Of a DNA stretch of 23,095 bases, positions 13,236-20,590 are shown one piece after another. The notes below the pieces were generated by a model. That model had not been told where the DNA came from, made no database searches, and saw nothing but the letters and a program-made list of their open reading frames with translations. Made by a program: the position numbers and the translations under genes. This DNA is from Thiodiazotropha sp050305975 (GTDB lineage Bacteria; Pseudomonadota; Gammaproteobacteria; Chromatiales; Chromatiaceae): NCBI GenBank assembly GCA_050305975.1, contig JBNLGI010000115.1, forward strand, positions 1-23,095, given 5' to 3'. Each line of letters opens with the position of its first letter. Position 1 is the stretch's first letter.

Positions 13236-15620
13236 ATGCACGCGAAACTCCTCACTGCCCTGATTTGGCTCGGCGCCAGCCTGTCGCTTCCGGCCGAACC
13301 TCTAAACCAGGATACCGAGCGACCCATGGAACTGCAGGAACGACTCAACCAGGCCTATCTCGCCAAGGGCGTCGGTTACCGGCCGCGCACCGAACACTTC
13401 AACGCAGACGGCAGCCCCAAGTACATCAACCGGCTGATCCTCGAGGACTCCCCCTACCTGCTTCAGCACGCCCACAACCCGGTGGACTGGCATCCCTGGT
13501 CCGACCAGGCCTTCGAGCGGGCCAAGCGGGAGAACAAGCCGGTCTTCCTCTCCATCGGCTACTCCACCTGCCACTGGTGCCACGTGATGGAGCGGGAGAG
13601 TTTCGAAAACCCGGAGATCGCCGCCCTGCTCAACAGCCACTTCATTCCCGTCAAGGTCGATCGGGAGAGCCACCCGGACGTGGACCAGGTCTACATGACC
13701 GCGGTGATGCTGCTGACCGGCCACGGCGGCTGGCCCATGTCCTCCTTCCTGACCCCCGAGGGTAAGCCCTTCTTCGGCGGCACCTACTACCCTCCCGAGC
13801 AGTTCGTCAGCCTGCTCAGGCAGGTGGCCCAGGTGTGGGCCGAACGGCGTCAGGAGGTGGAGGAGCAGGCCGCTCGCATCGCCGCCGCGGTGGCGGAGAG
13901 CAACCGTCTCAGCGCCGGCGTCAAGGCCTTCGATCCGGCCCTGGCCGAATTGGCGGTGTCGGCCATGGACCAGATCTTCGACGAGATCCAGGGCGGCTTC
14001 GGCCAGGCCCCCAAGTTCCCCCAGGAGCCCTGGTTGTTCCTGCTGCTGGACCAGGCGGAGCGGCGCAACGACGCCAAGGCGCTGGAGATGCTGACCACCA
14101 GCCTCGACCACATGCAGCACGGCGGCATCTACGACCAGGTCGGCGGCGGTTTCCACCGCTACTCCACCGACTACGAATGGCTGGTGCCCCACTTCGAGAA
14201 GATGCTCTACAACCAGGCCCAGCTCAGCCGGCTCTACCTGGGCGCCTGGCGCCTCACAGGCCGTGAGCGCTACCGCCGGGTGGTGACCCGGACCCTCGAC
14301 TATGTGCTGCGCGAGATGACCGCTGCGGAAGGCGGTTTCTATTCCGCCACAGACGCCGACAGCGAGGGCGAGGAGGGGCGCTTCTTCACCTGGACCCTAG
14401 GCGAACTCCGCGACGCCCTGGCGCCGGAGGACGCGGAGCTGGCCAAATCGCTCTATGACGTCTCCCGCATCGGCAACTTCGAGGGACGCAACATCTTCCA
14501 CCTGGAACACTCCCTGGAGAGCTATGCAGAGAACAACGGCCTGGACCTGCAGAGCCTGCGCCAGCGGCTCGACCACATCAACGATGTGCTGCTGCAGGTG
14601 CGCAACCAGCGGGTGCCGCCGCTGCGCGACGACAAGATCGTCACCGCCTGGAACGGCATGATGATCACCGCCTTCGCCGAAGCGGCCGATCTGCTCGACT
14701 CGGAGGTCTATCGCCTGGCGGCGGAAGCGGCTGCCGAGTCTCTCTGGCGCCACAACCGCCGGGGTCCCGGCCAACTCTGGCGGGTCCATCTCGACGGGCG
14801 CTCATCGATCACCGCCGCGCAGGAGGACTACGCCTACTTCGCCGAGGCGCTGATCGCCCTCTACGACCTCAGCGGTGATCGGCGGTGGCTGGAGCGGGCT
14901 CGCGAGCTGGCCGACGCCCTGCTCGATCGCTTCCTCGATGCCGAAGACGGAGGCTTCTACATGAACGAGGCGGAGGCCGGCATCACGGCCATGGGCCGCC
15001 CCCGGGACGAGGGGGCCGACGGCGCCACTCCCTCCGGCACTTCGGTGGCGCTCCGCGTGCTGCAACAGCTCTCCCTGCGCACCGGCGATACCCGCTACCG
15101 CCAGCAGACTGACGCACTGATCGGCCGCTTCACCCCGACCCTGGAGCGCCAGCCCCACAATTTCAGCTACATGCTCACCGCCATGCTTGATCGGATGCAG
15201 GGCGAGATGGGCGCGCAAAGCTATGCCGCCCAAGGCGGCATCCGCCTGCGGGCCGAACTCTCGCGGCCCGTCGACGGCAGTTGGCAGCTTCAGGTCCGAC
15301 TGGAGATCCCCCCCGGCTGGCACGTCAACAGCGACCAACCCGGCAATCCGGACCTGATCGGCACCCGGCTGTCGCTGCCGCCCGACGGCGGCTGGCAGCT
15401 GGCGAGCATCAACTATCCGCCGGGCGAGACGCTCAAACTGGGTTTCCAGCCGCAATCCCTGTCGCTCTACACCGGACAGGTGGCGCTGCAGGCCCGCCTA
15501 GAACCCATCACTGAAGCGCCTTCGACGCTCACCCTACCGGTGGAGATCCGCCTGCAGGCCTGTGACGACCGGGTCTGCCTGCCGCCAGAACAGGTCAGGC
15601 TGCGGATCGGGCTGTTTTGA
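13236..15620 (+). CDS. Exported DUF255/SSP411 (YyaL-like) protein with C-terminal DsbD_N-like domain
   Basis: A large 794-aa protein. It begins with a probable signal peptide (HAKLLTALIWLGASLSLPA, about residues 2-20), so it should act in the periplasm. Residues ~60-225 are the thioredoxin-like DUF255 domain with the family segment SPYLLQHAHNPVDWHPW and the CHWC active site (Cys112, Cys115). Residues ~240-660 form the alpha/alpha-barrel part of SSP411/YyaL proteins (GGFGQAPKFPQ, GGIYDQVGGGFHRYSTD, HFEKMLYNQAQL, GGFYSATDADSEGEEGRFFTW, KIVTAWNGMMITAFAEA). The last ~130 residues resemble the N-terminal domain of DsbD/TlpA-type proteins, with IPPGWHVNSDQPG and the cysteine pair in ACDDRVCLPPE. 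An in-frame start 33 bp upstream is possible, but the one used here gives the better signal peptide. The reaction is unknown; a redox role is inferred. Confidence 0.88.
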   Translation: MHAKLLTALIWLGASLSLPAEPLNQDTERPMELQERLNQAYLAKGVGYRPRTEHFNADGSPKYINRLILEDSPYLLQHAHNPVDWHPWSDQAFERAKRENKPVFLSIGYSTCHWCHVMERESFENPEIAALLNSHFIPVKVDRESHPDVDQVYMTAVMLLTGHGGWPMSSFLTPEGKPFFGGTYYPPEQFVSLLRQVAQVWAERRQEVEEQAARIAAAVAESNRLSAGVKAFDPALAELAVSAMDQIFDEIQGGFGQAPKFPQEPWLFLLLDQAERRNDAKALEMLTTSLDHMQHGGIYDQVGGGFHRYSTDYEWLVPHFEKMLYNQAQLSRLYLGAWRLTGRERYRRVVTRTLDYVLREMTAAEGGFYSATDADSEGEEGRFFTWTLGELRDALAPEDAELAKSLYDVSRIGNFEGRNIFHLEHSLESYAENNGLDLQSLRQRLDHINDVLLQVRNQRVPPLRDDKIVTAWNGMMITAFAEAADLLDSEVYRLAAEAAAESLWRHNRRGPGQLWRVHLDGRSSITAAQEDYAYFAEALIALYDLSGDRRWLERARELADALLDRFLDAEDGGFYMNEAEAGITAMGRPRDEGADGATPSGTSVALRVLQQLSLRTGDTRYRQQTDALIGRFTPTLERQPHNFSYMLTAMLDRMQGEMGAQSYAAQGGIRLRAELSRPVDGSWQLQVRLEIPPGWHVNSDQPGNPDLIGTRLSLPPDGGWQLASINYPPGETLKLGFQPQSLSLYTGQVALQARLEPITEAPSTLTLPVEIRLQACDDRVCLPPEQVRLRIGLF

Positions 15621-15978
15621 ACGTCCGGCACACGGGGAGGCTCGACGATCATCCAAATGCAAACGCCAACCAGACGCACTTATCAATCGTTTACTTCACT
15701 TCGAGGCTGAACTAACCTTGGAGACAATTCGCCAGGAGCGGCGCCACAACAAACGACCGACCGGAACCCGCCCCCATGCCCCCGGCATGGAAGCCAACAA
15801 CAACAAGGGGTTTCGGGTATGAGGATGATGTGTTTATGCCAATGGAGCTCACGCCAGAGCAGCCGACCGGCCCAGCGGCCGCCGAGCAGGCTCCCGCGCC
15901 TGAATCCCAGCCCTTTCCGCTTCGGTTCTACCGACCGCAGACAGCCCCCTTCAGCCCACCAACAGAGGTGAGACCCCC
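15621..15978. other. 358-bp spacer before the holin cassette, with only small doubtful frames
   Basis: The first 200 bp hold no recognisable gene. A very weak promoter-like pair (TTTACT at about 15689, TAACCT 17 bp on) is the best candidate for the cassette. The last 160 bp carry two overlapping small frames described separately. No strong hairpin with a T-run follows the upstream gene. Confidence 0.35.
15819..15971 (+). CDS. Doubtful small ORF just before the holin gene
   Basis: A 50-codon frame starting MRMMCLCQW, rich in Arg, Ser and Pro, with AAGGGG eight bases before its ATG and its stop eight bases before the holin start. A second frame over the same bases (ATG 15836 or 15842, stop 15988) gives a Pro/Glu/Ala-rich peptide that runs into the holin start. 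Neither resembles a family I know, and only one, or neither, is likely to be translated. The good ribosome site and tight spacing are the only evidence, and it may just be a leader that couples translation to the holin. Confidence 0.28.
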   Translation: MRMMCLCQWSSRQSSRPAQRPPSRLPRLNPSPFRFGSTDRRQPPSAHQQR

Positions 15979-16545
15979 ATGCCCATAGAGAAGCTGAACC
16001 CGCTCAATTCGGTGGCCTCCATCGCCGACTCCGTGGCCACGGGACTGGACGAACTCTTCACCAGCGACGAGGAGCGCGAACGGGCCCGGTTGCTGATGAT
16101 GAAGGAGCTGAACCAGCCCCATATCCTGCAGGCGGTGACCAATCTGGAAGAGTCCAAGCACCCCAGCATCTTCGTCGCCGGCTGGCGTCCTGCGCTGGGC
16201 TGGCTCTGCGTCATCCTGCTCGCCTACGCCTGGATCGGCCGAGACCTGCTGCACATCCTCCTCGGCCTGTTCCAGCAGACCCAGATTGTCGAGAAACTGC
16301 CGGTGATGGACATGGGCGAGCTGATGACCCTGGTGCTTGCCCTGCTCGGTCTCGGCGCCACCCGCACCTTCGAGAAGCTCAAGGGCGTGGCCCGCAACCA
16401 GTGGACGGAGCATGGCACAAGAGCCGACGTCGCAGAGGCCGCCGGCCAGCCGGTCTCCGCGGTCCCGCTGTCCTCCGACACCGACTTCAGCGAGCGTGAA
16501 AAGAAGAAGGCCTTCCGCCTGCCAGAGATCCTGAATACGGACTAG
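15979..16545 (+). CDS. 3TM holin family protein (Holin_3TMs type)
   Basis: A 188-aa membrane protein resembling the 'holin of 3TMs' family known from phages and gene-transfer agents. An amphipathic N-terminal part contains DELFTSDEERERARLLMMKELNQPHI. The family signature FVAGWRPALGWLCV opens the first hydrophobic segment (about 64-86); a second follows at about 88-99 and a third at about 113-129 (MGELMTLVLALLGLGATRTFEKL). The C-terminal ~50 residues are polar, longer than in most members, and end with a cluster EREKKKAF. The ribosome site AGAGGTGAGA precedes the ATG. An M15 peptidase gene follows 9 bp later. Holins make pores that release wall hydrolases; here the role may be lysis-linked protein release. 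No other phage gene is in the window. Confidence 0.82.
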   Translation: MPIEKLNPLNSVASIADSVATGLDELFTSDEERERARLLMMKELNQPHILQAVTNLEESKHPSIFVAGWRPALGWLCVILLAYAWIGRDLLHILLGLFQQTQIVEKLPVMDMGELMTLVLALLGLGATRTFEKLKGVARNQWTEHGTRADVAEAAGQPVSAVPLSSDTDFSEREKKKAFRLPEILNTD

Positions 16546-16554
16546 GAAAAGCCC

Positions 16555-17145
16555 ATGCGACTTTCGGAAAACTTCTATCTCGAGGAGTTCCTCATTTCGG
16601 AGACCGCCGAACGCCACGGCGGCGATATGCTGGAGCAACAGCGCAATCCCGATCCGGCCGTGTTACACAACATCCAGTATCTGGTGCAGCATACGCTGCA
16701 GCCCCTGCGCACCCTGCTGAAGACCGCCATGACCCTTTCCAGCGGCTATCGCTGCCTGCCCCTGAACCGCGCCATCGGCAGCAGGGACACCAGCCAGCAT
16801 CTGCTCGGTCAGGCCGCCGACGTCAAGCTCAGTAACGAGATCGCCAACAGCGTCTCACGCACCCGCATCAAGAGCATCATCCACAACAAGGTGCGCAACG
16901 TCACCGGCAAGCCGTTGCGTTCCGACATCAACGCCAACTTCTATCTCTTCGCCACCGCCTGCTTCTACCGGGAAGAACTCGACATTGACCAGGTGATCCA
17001 CGAATTCGGCGCCGAAGGCCGACCCTCCTGGGTCCATCTGAGCAGCAGCAGCGATCCCGATCGGGACAAGCGGCAGATCCTGGTCATCAACAGCAGCGGT
17101 ACCCGGGTGATCGATCTGGAAGAGGCGCTCAATCTGGGCTGCTGA
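16555..17145 (+). CDS. Peptidase M15A-type endolysin / D-Ala-D-Ala carboxypeptidase-like protein
   Basis: A 196-aa protein with the M15A zinc peptidase fold. It opens with LSENFYLEEFLISETAERHG, as phage M15A proteins do, then TLSSGYRCLPLNRAIG around 60-75 and the zinc motif SQHLLGQAADVK with His82 and Asp89. The third ligand is probably His161 in PSWVHLSSS. Between these lie about 45 residues (98-142) longer than in compact phage enzymes. The C-terminus adds ~30 residues ending VIDLEEALNLGC. No signal peptide is evident, so export through the adjacent holin is plausible. It should cleave peptide stems of peptidoglycan. It lies 9 bp after the holin gene and is clearly co-transcribed. A REP cluster follows, with no terminator in between. 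Confidence 0.85.
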   Translation: MRLSENFYLEEFLISETAERHGGDMLEQQRNPDPAVLHNIQYLVQHTLQPLRTLLKTAMTLSSGYRCLPLNRAIGSRDTSQHLLGQAADVKLSNEIANSVSRTRIKSIIHNKVRNVTGKPLRSDINANFYLFATACFYREELDIDQVIHEFGAEGRPSWVHLSSSSDPDRDKRQILVINSSGTRVIDLEEALNLGC

Positions 17146-17203
17146 CGGTGAGGCGCAGGCAGCGTCATGTGTTTTGTCCGATTACCCCGGCAACGGATTA
17201 TTC

Positions 17204-17225
17204 GGTGCGGCAAGCCACACCCTAC
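17204..17225 (-). repeat. REP-like palindrome, family B (copy 2)
   Basis: Arms GGTGCGGC (17204-17211) and GCCACACC (17214-17221), one arm mismatch, with the head GTAG on the minus strand (17225-17222). It faces the inverted copy at 17239, so the two form a BIME-like pair with heads together, separated by 13 bp. Confidence 0.85.
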
Positions 17226-17238
17226 GGCTCGATGTCGG

Positions 17239-17260
17239 GTAGGGTGCGGCTTGCCGCACC
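17239..17260 (+). repeat. REP-like palindrome, family B (copy 3, inverted)
   Basis: The head GTAG (17239-17242) is followed by the perfect arms GGTGCGGC and GCCGCACC (17243-17260) with loop TT. It is the mirror partner of copy 2 and lies between the M15 peptidase gene and ubiA, where the large cruciform could stop or stabilise transcripts of both. Confidence 0.88.
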
Positions 17261-17346
17261 ATGACGAGGCTCATGCAGCCGATTACATGCCGGCCTATTC
17301 AACACGTCACACCCGAGCAAACATTATCCTGATTGATTGAGGAATC

Positions 17347-17369
17347 GGTGGGGCAGGGCCCCACCCTAC
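17347..17369 (-). repeat. REP-like palindrome, family A (copy 2)
   Basis: Arms GGTGGGGC (17347-17354) and GCCCCACC (17358-17365) around a 3-nt loop, with the head GTAG on the minus strand. It is identical over 23 bases to the copy in the bioB-bioF spacer, 10 kb away. Confidence 0.88.
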
Positions 17370-17426
17370 AGCGCCCGGACAGGATCGGGTTCTGCGCCAC
17401 CAATCACCCTCTGCGAAACACCTTTC

Positions 17427-18338
17427 TCAAACTGACAACAGGTAGTCGAAGACCAGGCCGAGAAAGATCACCATGCCAAACAGGTTGTTGTTGAGAAAGG
17501 CATCGAAACAGGGCTTGGGCTGACGATCGCGGGTCAGCCACTGTTGATAGACGAAGAGACCGGCGCCGACCAGCAGCCCCAGATAGTAGAGTCCACCCAG
17601 CCCCGCCATCAATCCGACCTGCGCCAGCAGCGCCAGCATCACCAGCTGCAGCAGACCGACGATCAGGTTGTCGTAGCGGCCGAACAGGATGGCGGTCGAC
17701 TTGACGCCGATTTTGAGATCGTCCTCCCGATCCACCATGGCGTACTGGGTGTCATAGATCAGAGCCCAGATCACGGTGGCGACGAAGAGCACCCAGGCCA
17801 GCGGCGGGATGGTCTCGCCGAGGGCCATGAAAGCCATGGGGATAGCCCAGCCGAAGGCGGCGCCGAGCATCACCTGCGGCAGATGGGTGACCCGCTTCAT
17901 GAAGGGATAGACCGCCGCCAGCACCAGCGCCACCAGCGACATCAGGCGCGTCGGCCAGTTGAGGAACAGCAGCAGGGTGGCGGCCAGCAGGGAGAGGACG
18001 ACGAAGACGCCGATCGCCTCCTTCGGACTCACCAGCCCCATGGCGATGGGCCGGGTCCTTGTGCGCTCCACGCAGCCGTCGAAGTTGCGGTCGGCGAAAT
18101 CGTTGATGGCGCAGCCCGCCGAACGCATCAGGGCCACCCCGGTCATGAATACCAGCACGATGCCCCAGGGCGGTCGGCCCGCCCCCGCCAGCCACAGCGC
18201 CCACATGGTGGGCCAGAGCAGCAGCAGGATGCCGATGGGCCGATGCAGGCGCACCAGCAGGGCATAGCGGCGCAGGCGCTCCGGCCAGGGAACGCCGCTG
18301 CCCGGAGGATGCAGGTCGACCCGGGGCGCCCCGTTCAT
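17427..18338 (-). CDS. ubiA: 4-hydroxybenzoate octaprenyltransferase UbiA
   Basis: Inner-membrane prenyltransferase that joins 4-hydroxybenzoate to the polyprenyl side chain in ubiquinone synthesis. The 303-aa length matches the family. Both Asp-rich Mg-diphosphate motifs are seen: NDFADRNFD (79-87) and YDTQYAMVDREDD (195-207). The substrate-pocket segment RPIGILLLLWPTMWALW is near 33-49, and about nine hydrophobic helices follow to the end. The open frame extends over 140 codons further upstream, but that extension is the antisense-frame shadow of ubiC; the ATG chosen overlaps the ubiC stop (ATGA), giving the usual ubiC-ubiA coupling. No terminator is seen between the stop and the REP cluster. 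Confidence 0.97.
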   Translation of the reverse strand: MNGAPRVDLHPPGSGVPWPERLRRYALLVRLHRPIGILLLLWPTMWALWLAGAGRPPWGIVLVFMTGVALMRSAGCAINDFADRNFDGCVERTRTRPIAMGLVSPKEAIGVFVVLSLLAATLLLFLNWPTRLMSLVALVLAAVYPFMKRVTHLPQVMLGAAFGWAIPMAFMALGETIPPLAWVLFVATVIWALIYDTQYAMVDREDDLKIGVKSTAILFGRYDNLIVGLLQLVMLALLAQVGLMAGLGGLYYLGLLVGAGLFVYQQWLTRDRQPKPCFDAFLNNNLFGMVIFLGLVFDYLLSV

Positions 18339-18919
18339 CGCCCCCCCCCGCGCAAGGGAATCCCCGGCAGGAAGATCTCGTTCACCAGCAGCGGACGCCC
18401 GGACAGGGTGAACAAGGTGCGGCGCCCCCAGAGACTCTCCGGCGGCTCCGCCAGATGGTCGCAGGCGGCCTGAAACAGGGGGTGTCTGGGCTGCAGGCGG
18501 GCAAACTGGGTGAGGCCGCGATGGACTTTGGGATCGCTGAACAGCACCGCGCCGAGCGGCCGCTCGCCGAGCTGGGTCAGGCGCCTGACGGAGCGTTGCA
18601 GGCTGGTGGCCGGAATCAGCGTGCGGGCGAAGACCCAGGGGGTCCCGTCGCACAGCAGTTCCACTTCGCGAATCAGCATCATCACACCCCGTCGGGTACG
18701 CAGCAGCCGGCGCTCGCTGTTGAGCGGATTGCCCCAGCCCTGATGCAGCAGGCGCACGCGGAAACACCCCCCGCCGCAGGCCTGCACCACCCGGCGGGTG
18801 AGCGAGCCCGACTCCAGCAGCCAGTTCGGCATCCCCGACGGCACCTGCCGCAGACGCTGGCTGCGCCAGTCGCCCCAGTCGGGTTCGGGTAGTGAGGGAT
18901 TGCTGCGGGTTCGGGACAA
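18335..18919 (-). CDS. ubiC: Chorismate pyruvate-lyase UbiC
   Basis: Soluble enzyme that converts chorismate to 4-hydroxybenzoate and pyruvate, supplying the substrate of UbiA. Family features are IREVELLCDGTPWVFARTLIP in the middle, LGERPLGAVLF, and the C-terminal LWGRRTLFTLSGRPLLVNEIFLP containing conserved product-pocket residues. The start is uncertain. TTG at 18919 has AGGTAG seven bases upstream and gives 194 aa, close to the family length. An ATG at 18967 and a TTG at 18982 extend it by 16-21 residues but lack a ribosome site. The GMPNWLLESGSLTRRV segment corresponds to the family's WLL-(D/E)-SLT motif. It is the first gene of ubiC-ubiA. Confidence 0.93.
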   Translation of the reverse strand: MSRTRSNPSLPEPDWGDWRSQRLRQVPSGMPNWLLESGSLTRRVVQACGGGCFRVRLLHQGWGNPLNSERRLLRTRRGVMMLIREVELLCDGTPWVFARTLIPATSLQRSVRRLTQLGERPLGAVLFSDPKVHRGLTQFARLQPRHPLFQAACDHLAEPPESLWGRRTLFTLSGRPLLVNEIFLPGIPLRGGGR

Positions 18920-19020
18920 GATGTTTCTACCTGAAAAACGGAAATTATCGCATGAAAACCCGCCCATGGCAGCCGATGACAAGCCCTCGGACGGGACTCC
19001 ATTACCCCTTCCGTTACCGC

Positions 19021-20574
19021 TCAGGGCATTGATCTTTCGTAAGCCCCCATGTCGGGGGCCGCGCCGCTGTAGCGCAGGGAGACGCCCTGCCCCCGGCGCC
19101 AGCTCAGATCCCGGTCCAGCAGTAGCCGTCCCCGGGCGAAATCGATCTTCAGGATCCTGGCCCCGGCCGGGTCCCCCTCGAGCCTGATCTCGTCACCCGT
19201 CATGCCGGGCACCCCGGCCCCGTCGAAGAAGAAGGCCGCGTCCTCCACCGGTAGCGCGCTGCCCGCTCCCGCCGCCGAGGTGCGGGTGAGAAACACCCCG
19301 GCATCGACCAGAGGACTCTCCGCCTTCAGCGCAAGATCGCCGGCAGTCTCATCCACGAAGCCCGGATCGCTGTCGGCCAGGGCGTTGCTTTGGCGGTCGA
19401 TATCCTGCCACATCAGTTCCACCTGCCGCCCGCCACCCCGGCAATCCCGGTTCTTGTAGAGCAGATTGTTGAGAAAGCCGTTTTCACCGATGCGGGACCC
19501 GCCCCGGGCGGTGTCGATGAGGGCGAAACAGCGGTTGGCGTAAAAGGTATTGTTATAGATCCGGTGGCCGTAGTTGTAGAGGGCCTCGTTGGAGTAGACC
19601 TGCAGATTGATGCCGCCCCCAAGGCAGTCGCGAAACAGATTGTGACGCACGATGCCGAGCTGGCCGGCGTACTGGATGGCGTTGTAGTTATGGGGCCGGC
19701 TCGAGCCGCGTACATGCTCGAAACGGTTGCCCTCGATCAGGTTGCGCTTGGTGGCGTCGAGGCGGAAGGGGGCGTCGCTGGTCCCCTCGCAGTCGTAGAC
19801 CTCCATCGCCTTTTGCCGCTCGTTGTGGAAGCGGTTGCCGCGGATCACGTTGTAGTTGCCGCAACGCACGCTGATCAGGCTGTGGCGCCCCCATTCGAAG
19901 CGGTTATCGGCGATCAGGTTGCGGTCGGAGGCCTGCAGCACCAGGCTGTCATTGCCGCGTTCGAAGCGGTTGCCCTCGATACGGTTGTAGTGGCTCTCCA
20001 CCAGTTTGAAACCGCCGGTGGTGCCCCGGGCCAGGGCCTCGTGGAAGCGGTTGTTGCGGATCTGGTTGTAGTGGGCGTTCTCCAAGCGGGCCCAACCCAG
20101 CACGTGTTCCAGACGAAAACCTTCGACTACCAGATGGGTGGCGCCTTTCAGCAGCCAGGCGGGCTGGTCGATGTCGCGAAAGGTCACCTGCTCTTGCGCA
20201 TAGGGGGAGAAGGTGATGGGGTGCCCTTGCAGACCCGAGACCCCGGGAGCGAACTGCTGCCGGATCACGCCTTCGCGCACCAGCACCCGGTCGCCGGGCA
20301 GGGCCGCGGCGGCGGCCTGATTGAGCTCCCGAAAGGCGACCCGATCCCCCGCGCCACAGCGGCGCGCGGCGGGATCGTAGTCGTCGCAACGGGCGACGGC
20401 GAGCTGCAGGTCGACGATAATCTCGCGCGGGACTCCAGAGGCCGCCGCCGGCGCCGGCGCCGGCACGACAGGCGACCCCGGCAGTGTCACCTCGCGCAGC
20501 GATCCCGTGGAACATCCGCACAGCGCCAGCAGCAGCAAGCGGCCGCCCCAGCTCCTGATTGATGCCTGATCCAT
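19021..20574 (-). CDS. Right-handed parallel beta-helix lipoprotein (function unknown)
   Basis: A 517-aa protein with a lipoprotein-type signal: a basic RSWGGR segment, LLLLAL and the lipobox LCGC with Cys21 as probable lipidation site. A Pro/Ala-rich linker follows (about 30-47). Residues ~140-400 form repeated turns of roughly 22-24 residues with the pattern N-x-I-x-x-NRF: NQIRNNRF, NRIEGNRF, NLIADNRF, NVIRGNRF, NLIEGNRF, IVRHNLF, HRIYNNTF. This is the NosD-like or pectate-lyase-like right-handed beta-helix. The last ~100 residues look like a separate beta-rich domain ending PDMGAYERS, a common end in this class. A carbohydrate-binding or lyase role is possible, but no catalytic residues are recognised. 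The gene starts 16 bp after the recG stop. Confidence 0.85.
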   Translation of the reverse strand: MDQASIRSWGGRLLLLALCGCSTGSLREVTLPGSPVVPAPAPAAASGVPREIIVDLQLAVARCDDYDPAARRCGAGDRVAFRELNQAAAAALPGDRVLVREGVIRQQFAPGVSGLQGHPITFSPYAQEQVTFRDIDQPAWLLKGATHLVVEGFRLEHVLGWARLENAHYNQIRNNRFHEALARGTTGGFKLVESHYNRIEGNRFERGNDSLVLQASDRNLIADNRFEWGRHSLISVRCGNYNVIRGNRFHNERQKAMEVYDCEGTSDAPFRLDATKRNLIEGNRFEHVRGSSRPHNYNAIQYAGQLGIVRHNLFRDCLGGGINLQVYSNEALYNYGHRIYNNTFYANRCFALIDTARGGSRIGENGFLNNLLYKNRDCRGGGRQVELMWQDIDRQSNALADSDPGFVDETAGDLALKAESPLVDAGVFLTRTSAAGAGSALPVEDAAFFFDGAGVPGMTGDEIRLEGDPAGARILKIDFARGRLLLDRDLSWRRGQGVSLRYSGAAPDMGAYERSMP

Positions 20575-20590
20575 TCGCCCCCCCGGCGCT

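Noticed and set aside
15819..15971. Rz1-like spanin encoded in an alternative frame before the holin
   Set aside because: Proline content and overlap are suggestive, but there is no lipobox or signal peptide, so a spanin cannot be supported.
17204..17369. CRISPR array suggested by recurring repeats
   Set aside because: The repeats are irregularly spaced, in both orientations and palindromic with GTAG heads, so they are REP elements, not CRISPR repeats.
18339..18767. A 143-residue N-terminal extension of UbiA
   Set aside because: It reads ubiC in the wrong frame. The ATG overlapping the ubiC stop gives the normal UbiA length.
20445..20465. GGC/GCC-rich run in the beta-helix gene as a microsatellite
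   Set aside because: It encodes the Pro/Ala linker after the lipobox. It is short and in frame, so an ordinary linker suffices as explanation.
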